From Climacium dendroides (Eukaryota; Streptophyta; Bryopsida; Hypnales; Climaciaceae), in the NCBI GenBank assembly GCA_950106755.1, contig OX467082.1:50114588-50178587 (forward strand): a stretch of 64,000 bases of DNA. Direction: 5' to 3'. A program made the position numbers and the translations under genes. The notes beneath the pieces were generated by a model. It saw nothing but the letters and a program-made list of their open reading frames with translations, was not told the origin of the DNA and made no database searches. Of this stretch, positions 57,531 through 64,000 are shown piece after piece (position 1 is the first letter of the stretch; the number at the start of each line of letters is the position of its first letter).

Positions 57531-57706
57531 ATTGAGGAACTTAGAAGAAAGAATAATAATTAACATATTAAGTTAGTACAATTTATACTAGTCCAAAGGA
57601 CAAGTTCTTAAGAGACACATCTTATGGGAAGTGACCTTCCAATATACTAAAGGTAATCTAGCTATTAATCTAACTATTTAATCTATAGGATGATGTCATC
57701 CTAACA
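57531..57706 (-). repeat. Probable 3' LTR of the copia element
   Basis: On the minus strand a purine tract (CAGGGGGAG) is followed at once by TGTTAGGATGACATC, the usual TG start of an LTR. Reading on, a terminus ending GTTCCTCA is reached at 57531, giving about 176 bp in TG...CA form. The 3' limit is inferred, because the 5' LTR is outside the window for comparison. Confidence 0.5.
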
Positions 57707-57716
57707 CTCCCCCTGA

Positions 57717-58618
57717 TTAAATAGTTTCTAAACTATTGAGATCCAATCCCATAAGACTAAGACAATTGTAATGTTTGTCTTTGGGTAAACTTTTGGTGAG
57801 GATGTCAGCAGCCATTTGATGTGTGCTACAATATAGTAATTGGATTTGTTGAGCTTGTATTTGTTCCCGAATGAAATGAACTTGAATGTCAATATGTTTA
57901 CTTCGATCGTGGAATCTTGGATTCTCTGAAAGTTGAATTGCACTTTGGTTATCTGCATAAATAATCGTTGGATTTGATTGAGGATAATTTATATTGCTAA
58001 GTAATTGTCGAAGCCAAATTGCTTCGGTGGATGCCCTAGATAAAGACATGTATTCGCTTTCAGTAGTGCTTAAAGCCACTGAGCGTTGTTTGCGGTTGGC
58101 CCAACTAATTAGACAATTTCCCAATGAAAAACAATATCCTGTTGTAGATCGGCGATCATCAATATTGCCGGCCCAATTTGCATCGGCAAAGCCTCGTAAT
58201 GTGAGAGGAATTTGAGATCGTTTATATGAAAGACCTAGAGAAATAGTGCCTTTTAGATAACGCAATATACGCTTTGCGGAATTCCAATGTGGTAAGCCTG
58301 GATTTGCTAAATATTGAACAACAATGCTTGTTGAAAATGAAATGTCAGGTCTTGTATTGACAGATAAATGTAATAAACTTCCTACTAATGTCTTGTAAGG
58401 AAAGCTTTTCATTTTATTTATTTCTTCTTGAGTAGTTGGACTATCATTCTTTGTTAATTTTATACCAGGCTCCATTGGAGTGGATATAGGATTGCAAGAC
58501 TCCATTTTAAATTTAGATAATAAGGAATTTATATATTTTGATTGAGATATTTTAAGATGACCTATATCTTGTCGATATTTTATTTCTAATCCTAAAATGG
58601 TAGTGTTTGTTACAGGAC
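57717..58618 (-). pseudogene. copia reverse transcriptase C-terminus and RNase H
   Basis: The frame resumes the RT after the insertion (GPVTNTTILGLEIKYRQ), continues through SQSKYINSLLSKFKM and KTLVGSLLHLSVNTRPDISF, and then the RNase H domain: GFADANWAGNIDDRRSTTG, SALSTTESEYMSL-type block (VALSTTESEYMSLSRASTEA), YADNQSAIQL and AADILTKSLPK. The RNase H acidic residues (D of ADANWAG, E of ESEYMSL, D of YADNQS) are present. The frame stops at 57717, just before the purine tract. The domain looks intact; only its link to the RT core is broken. Confidence 0.9.
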
Positions 58619-58620
58619 CT

Positions 58621-60616
58621 GTAGTTAGGTTTTTGGAATCCCTATTCCAAACGCTACCAAGTTCCAACACCAGGGAATGATCTATGTAAGGTTAGTGTAG
58701 CGTGTTCAAATGTCACTATGTACTTAAGTTTTGAAGATAGGATAAAAATTCATTCTTATTCCCACTAACTACCCCAAGAAACACTCAACAGTCCATTATA
58801 AGATAAAAGACTCAGCATGCACGTCTCTGTTCTATCTAGTGTTCTAGGGCTTGTGACAATAGTTCTTGACAATAGTTCAGGGTGGACTGACTTGTGTATG
58901 GATGCAATGCAGGACTTGACTTCAGTACAGCCCACTATAGTATTTTGAAACTAGTACAAATATACATATTTAATATTTCAAAAGATTTAGAGTTTAAGAG
59001 TTTAGGATATACTTACAAAAAGTCATGCCCAAAGCTCTAGGACAATATGGCCAATATCAAGGATTAGCAACCACCTACAATCCCAAAATTCAAATTTACC
59101 TTATACATATGCAATTTTCAATACAAATTCTAATAATAATTAATACAAAATAATTAATAGAATTTTAAATCTAGTTCCCAATTAGGGGTACGGCCCAAAG
59201 GGCCGTTCGAAAAATTTGACCCTTTATTTTGATTTGTTTTTAATGAATGATTTTGAATTTTAATTAAAAGCCTTTAAGCCCCATTTTCGTACACCAGTTG
59301 ATACCCTAGCAATACCCAATCAGTACCCAAGCAGTAAACCACTTCTTGAATCCAGGTGACAATTTGAGGTTTCATCACCTCGATCGACACTTGTCCAAGT
59401 TCCAACCCTAACTCGGGACTTCAATCGGCACCTCACCCTATCTCGGGATCCCGATCCAAATCCCTAATTTGCCAATTCGACGAAGAATGGTCGGTTTGCC
59501 ACTGCGACGCCGAATTCTTCTGCTGATCGTTAATTTAATCCAGATCAATCTCCTCGCAACTTCCGATGCACTCCAATCAAGTCGTAGAAACACTCCAATT
59601 ACCCCGAATGGATTCTTATCAATTTCTGATTCTTCCGCCTCCCTCCAGCAGTTCTGACCCCTGCGACACCGGCTTGATCAGATTTGCAATCTCAATCACC
59701 TCGTGCACACACAACAATTCTCCCGCACCATCCCCGCCACTCTGTACTTCATAGCCTGATCACCGCGTCCTCAAATCGTCAACGAAATCTCTCAGTGTTT
59801 CCTAGGGCAATTTTTAGTTCAAGAATTCAAAACCAGATCGCTCGTTTTCATTGATTCTTGACTTCGCTCTGACTGTAGATCTCTTCTTCGAACTGCTACA
59901 CTTCTGTCAATCTTCTCACATCATTCAGATTCTCAAAGAAACTGCAGCGCTTGCGTGAGCTCGTGATTGATTGGCGACTCCCAGATCTCAGTTCAAAACG
60001 AAAACCGCGAATTCCAGTCCTTGCTACGCCTCTATTCCTCACTGAAACATTCTAATTTCCACCGATTGCTCACCGTGTGCACAGATGCTTTCCGAAATTC
60101 AATAACACACACACAAAACTCCTGTTTGCTCCTCAACAAATTCAGAAAATTCCACGCAATACAACACCATAAACAACACAATTGAAGAAATAACACTTCT
60201 ATTACAAACAGCACATTACGTGCAAGAATTACAGCACAATTTTGAATGAAGACCGCAGGAGAGAGAAATGAAAGAAAAGAGAGGAATTAAAGGTGAAATT
60301 TGGGGGTGATCGGAGAGGTCGTGAAGCTTCGCAATCGGCGCGTCGTTCTTCACGCGCCTCCAAATCCCTCGTTTTTATTTTTATTTTCTTTTTCTTTTTC
60401 TTTCTGCTTTTCTTTATCTTTTTGCTTTTCCTTCATCTTTGTACTTTTTCCCTTTTTAACTACTATTTTGACTATCTACCAAAGTATCTTTTGACTTTTT
60501 GGAACTTTTAGTGTACTATGGACTACTTTAACACTAAATACTCAAAATATATATAAATAATATAGGAAATGCCACAAAAAATTGAAAAAGTTCTATAAAA
60601 AGTTAAAAAATTAGAC
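58621..60616. mobile_element. 1,996-bp insertion inside copia RT with 10-bp target duplication
   Basis: TACAGGACCT occurs at 58611-58620 and again at 60617-60626, bounding the insertion exactly; the RT frame is continuous once it is removed. A 9-11-bp duplication is typical of Mutator-like (MULE) elements. The ends, GTAGTTAGGTTTTTGG and the reversed GTCTAATTTTTTAAC, match only weakly, so it would be a non-TIR or degenerate MULE. The interior is AT-rich at its edges. It has a GC-richer, CT-rich core at 59280-60350 with several short open frames, which may be captured host sequence as in Pack-MULEs. No transposase is seen. Superfamily is an inference. Confidence 0.7.
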
Positions 60617-60624
60617 TACAGGAC

Positions 60625-62005
60625 CTAAGTCGGTCATTTCAAATTCTAAAGATAATTGTTGTTTGGTCTTTTGTAATAAATCATTGTTATTTGTAATTAA
60701 TATGCAGTCATCAACATATATTGCCAATATAATAAAATGTTTATCAACATGTTGAATATAGACATTTGTATCTGCCTCGTTTACAATAAAACCAATGGAT
60801 GTAAGGAATTTAAATAATCTTTGATACCAGGTGCGACTTGATTGTTTCAAACCATAAAGAGCTTTTCGTAATTTACAAACTAATTGTGTTGATAATTTAA
60901 GAGATGATATGAACAAAGCTAAGCCTTTTGGTAAAATCATAAAAATTTCTTCTTGTAGGTCTCCATTAAGATAGGCAGTGATGACATCCATTTGATGGAT
61001 GTATAAACAATAGTATGCTGCAAAGGCAAATAAGGCTCGCATAGAAGATAGTTTAAGAACTGGTGAGAAAGTATCGTGATAATCGATACCTTCTTGCTGA
61101 GAATAGCCTTTTGCTACTAATCGAGCTTTTCGTTTAAGAATTTCATTATTATGTCCAAGTTTGGTTTTAAAAACCCACTTACAACCTACATGAGATCTAT
61201 TTGATGGTAGAGGGACTAAATCCCATGTATTATTTTTGAGTAAAGACTTGAATTCGGATGCAATGGCTACTTGCCATTCTTTGGCTTCTGGACTTGCCAT
61301 TGCTTCTTTATAAGAGGTTTGATCACTTGATAGTTGTGAAAAATCATTGTTGTTGGAATCAATTTGTGTAGCAAACATTTTCCAAGGTACTTTGGTTTTC
61401 TTAGGTTTAGTATTGGTTTTCTTTGAAGGCTTACCGTCCATAGAAGCAATTAATCGCTCGGGTGATTTCCTTTTTCGAGTAGAAGCTCTTGGTATAGGTG
61501 TTGGGTCTTGAATTGGAAGTAAATCTAATGAAGCTTGATCAATAAGATTATTGTTGGTTATGTGAGAGTTACTTGGAGAGAGTTCATATGCATCGTTCCA
61601 AAAGACGTCATAAGTCCCATCATTTGATGAGATGTCATCGGGAAGATGTAATTTGCCAAACGAGTCAGTTAAGTCTTGAGTGAGTGTAATTGGACTTGGA
61701 TGAGATTCAAGATCTTCTATTGATTCCGAATTTAATATAGGTTGAAGATTTGGTACTTGTTCTAATAGTTGATTTTGAACAGGTAAATTTATATTAATGT
61801 TTGGTTGAGTGTGAGAATAAGGTTTGAAGAAATTTGGATGTAATTGGAGTTCTAAATCAGTGTTGCTAGTGCTAGTATCATTTAAGCTTGGTCTTTGTTG
61901 ACGGAATTGATTTTCTCTAAAAATAACATCCCTAGACATAATTATTCGCTTACTAGATTTGTCTTGTAGACGATACCCTTTGATGCCCTCTTCATATCCT
62001 AAAAA
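60625..62005 (-). pseudogene. copia reverse transcriptase core
   Basis: From the TAG at 62006 the frame reads FLGYEEGIKGYRL, a Ser/Asn/Pro-rich linker, then the RT domain: NNTWDLVPLPSNRSHVGCKW, KARLVAKGYSQQEGIDY, FSPVLKLSSMRALFAFAA, QMDVITAYLNGDLQEEIFM, KALYGLKQSSRTWYQRL and the catalytic IYVDDCILI box. The YVDD and the upstream Asp of QMDV are intact. The frame is interrupted after MTDLG by the 2-kb insertion. The usual KTA of QMDVKTAFLNG is ITA here, a minor change. Confidence 0.9.
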
Positions 62006-62008
62006 CTA

Positions 62009-63199
62009 ACATTCAAGAGATTTGGATTCTAACTTAGACTTGTGTCTGGTTTCTTTTGGACGATGTACGTATGCAGTACATCCAAATACCTTTAAATAGG
62101 ATAAGTTGGGTTTAAGACCATACCAAATTTCATATGGAGTAATATTGCTAAGAGCTTTAGTTGGAAGTCGGTTTTGAAGATAGTTTGCTGTTAGTAATGC
62201 TTCACCCCAATAAGATTTTGTAAATCCTGCATGGTAAAGCATACTAAGAACAGCTTCAATCAAAGTACGATTCTTTTGTTCAGCGACCCCGTTTTGCTCA
62301 GGCATGTATGGAGTTGTTATTTGACGTTGAATGCCATTGGTCAAACAAAATTCTCTAAATGCATCAGAGGTATATTCTCCACCGCCGTCACTACGTAAAA
62401 ATTTGATTGTGTGATTTGTAAACTTTTCAGAATAGGCTTTATATTCTTGAAATTTTGTCAATGCTTGTGAATGAAGTTTCAATAGATATGTTATTGTATA
62501 TCTACTAAAATCATCAATGAAAGTAATAAAATATTTAAATCCCATGTGAGTTGGGTCAAATGGCCCTTTAATATCGGAATGAATAAGATATAATAGATGT
62601 TGAGCCCGATGTTCTGCCTGTTTAGGAAATTTTAGACGATGTTGTTTTCCAAACATACAAGAATCACAAAAAGGAATATCTTTTATTTGTTTTAAATGTA
62701 TTCCTTTGACTATATGGTGGTTTATTATGTCTTGTAATCTCTTTAGGCTAATAGGGCCAAGGCGATTATGCCATAGAGTAGCAAGACTCTCACTAGTTGT
62801 TGTTGTTAAAGCCATTTGACTTTGATTGGTTGAAACCATTTGTTGTGGTCCTTTAGAATGACCAAGTGTATATAAATCTTGGTCAAGAGTACAAGTTACA
62901 ATAAGTTCATGTTTTGAATTATATAAACTAGCGGTATCTTTTTCAATTTGAAATTGACCTCCAGCTTGGGCAAGCTGTTTAACTGAAAATAAATTACATT
63001 GCATATGGGGGACATGATATACATTGGGAATAATGCGTTCACATCCGTTGGGAAGCACTATGTTAACTTCACCCACACCTTGAATTTCATGAGTAGAACC
63101 ATCTATTGTATATGCAAATTGTCCTGGTGGGATAGGTGCATAAGTAATAAAAGTACTTTTGTCATGAGCCATATGTTGAGTAGCTCCTGTATCAACAAT
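62009..63199 (-). pseudogene. copia protease C-part and integrase
   Basis: Directly after the TAA at 63200 the frame reads IVDTGATQHMAHD, containing the aspartic protease active site DTGA. The GAG-pre-integrase zinc domain follows as LWHNRLGPISLKRL and CDSCMFGKQHR; the common LGH His is Pro here, which may weaken zinc binding. The integrase core has D in HSDIKGPF, D in LRSDGGGEY and E in EQNGVAEQKNRTL, so the DDE triad is present. The frame ends at a TAG (62006-62008) within the SLEC-FLGYEEG junction. One substitution could have made this stop. Confidence 0.88.
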
Positions 63200-63202
63200 T
63201 TA

Positions 63203-64000
63203 GTTATTTGAAGAAGAAAGTTTTGTGTTTAGGGCTGCTATATATAAAAATTCTTTATTTTCGCCTTGGTTTTTATGAGAATTTTTAGCATTCTCATCAA
63301 AAATTCGTTTGCGACAATCTCTAAAATGATGGCCAGGTTTACCACAATTTGAGCAAAACCTAGTATTTGAATTGTTTGATTTATTAAATGTATTAAATAC
63401 ATTTCCAGAATTTCTAGATTGATTGTTAAAGTTATTTGAAAATTTTTGATTTTGATTGTAGTAAGGTTTACTTCCTTGATATGGTTTATTACTTCCTTGA
63501 TAAGTTTTATTATCATAATTTGATTGAGGGCCTTGGTAGAATTTATTACCAAACCGATTTTGATTTCGACTAAATGGAATCCTTTGCGGATTATGTTTCC
63601 AAGGTTTTTGCTTAAATAGTAAAGCTGATGTTGATCCATTAGATAAGTTGTCATCCAAACTTTTTAACATGGTTTCTTCTTGAATTAAGTAAGTTATTAA
63701 AGTTTGTAGGGTCAAAGTTTGACCTTGTATTGAAATTAGAAAATTTCGATAACTAGTAGGCATGCTACGCATTAATGTGATGACAGCATCCTCATCACTT
63801 ATGGGGGCTCCGGCCGCTGCGCATTGATCGAGAAGGGATCTGAACGTGTGTATATGTTTAGTCACACTGTCATTTTCCTTCATCTTTAGTGTCGTTAGCC
63901 GTTCCTTTAAGTACATTCTGGTGACGGAGTCTTGGACTTCATATAACCTACATAACTCGTCCCATGATTCTTTAGAAGTTTGTTTTGATATAATGTGAGA
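63203..64000 (-). pseudogene. copia Gag with CCHC zinc knuckle, cut by window edge
   Basis: The frame is open from the window edge at 64000 (SWDELCRLYEVQDS...) to the TAA at 63200-63202. It includes the UBN2-type Gag block (SVTKHIHTFRSLLDQC, ISDEDAVITLMRSMPTSYRN), an Asn/Gln/Tyr-rich linker with GSNKPYQGSKPY-like repeats, and the CCHC knuckle CSNCGKPGHHFRDC. It is in the same frame as the protease-integrase part. The stop lies exactly where most copia proteins have a Trp before the (I/V)xD(S/T)GA protease motif, so it is either a mutation or a translational control point. The N-terminus lies outside. Confidence 0.88.

Larger units (their letters stand above)
57531..64000 (-). mobile_element. 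Ty1/copia LTR retrotransposon, 5' part beyond the window
   Basis: On the minus strand the order is gag with a zinc knuckle, protease, integrase, reverse transcriptase, RNase H, then a purine tract and the 3' LTR; integrase before reverse transcriptase defines copia (Pseudoviridae-type) elements. The 5' LTR and primer-binding site lie past 64000. The polyprotein is in one frame but carries TAA (63200-63202) and TAG (62006-62008), and the RT is split by a 1,996-bp insertion at 58621-60616. The element is probably defective unless it is spliced or rescued in trans. Confidence 0.93.

Noticed and set aside
58621..60616. Solo LTR as explanation of the RT insertion
   Set aside because: A solo LTR would have TG...CA ends and a 5-bp duplication. 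Here the duplication is 10 bp and the ends are GTAG and AGAC.
1..64000. tRNA and rRNA genes
   Set aside because: Reading for B-box-like GGTTCGAATCC words and clover-leaf stems gave no convincing candidate. A scan with tRNAscan-SE would settle this.

Overview
The window looks like nuclear DNA of a land plant with a repeat-rich, intron-containing genome. The evidence is a plant-type cinnamate 4-hydroxylase (C4H, CYP73), a kinetochore scaffold gene (KNL1) with many GT-AG introns, a Ty1/copia retrotransposon, a CACTA DNA transposon and many hairpin-type MITEs. Genes are sparse: GC-rich coding islands sit in long AT-rich intergenic DNA. A non-seed plant (bryophyte, lycophyte or fern) seems most likely to me, from the C4H N-terminus and gene structure and from the transposon content. 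I cannot fix the lineage from sequence alone.

Layout. 1-15.2 kb: two paralogous small genes of an unrecognised family (1039-1410 minus; 9900-10265 plus), pointing away from each other and separated by DNA transposon-like elements. 15.2-24.6 kb: the gene-rich core, with a possible short ORF on the minus strand, the eleven-exon KNL1/Spc105 homologue (16054-22167, plus), then convergently the two-exon C4H gene (22700-24638, minus). 24.6-54.4 kb: almost no intact genes. It holds fragments of decayed element ORFs (27.3-33.4 kb), a hAT transposase remnant (48.6-49.1 kb), and many terminal-inverted-repeat elements. Several of these have TTAA ends followed by a C/T-rich start and resemble piggyBac-type MITEs. 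54391-56446: a non-autonomous CACTA element with two internal minisatellites. 57.5-64 kb: a minus-strand copia retrotransposon running off the right edge. Its polyprotein has two in-frame stops, and a 2-kb insertion with a 10-bp target duplication splits the reverse transcriptase.

Functionally, the two certain housekeeping genes are unrelated neighbours: KNL1 links kinetochores to the spindle checkpoint, and C4H performs the second step of phenylpropanoid metabolism. The rest of the window is mainly a record of layered transposon insertions. The best leads for follow-up are the TTAA/CCC elements, the insertion that could be spliced out of the copia RT, the diverged MELT-like repeats of KNL1, and the 27-33 kb fossil ORFs. 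Exon limits were placed by eye from reading frame and GT/AG signals and need transcript support.
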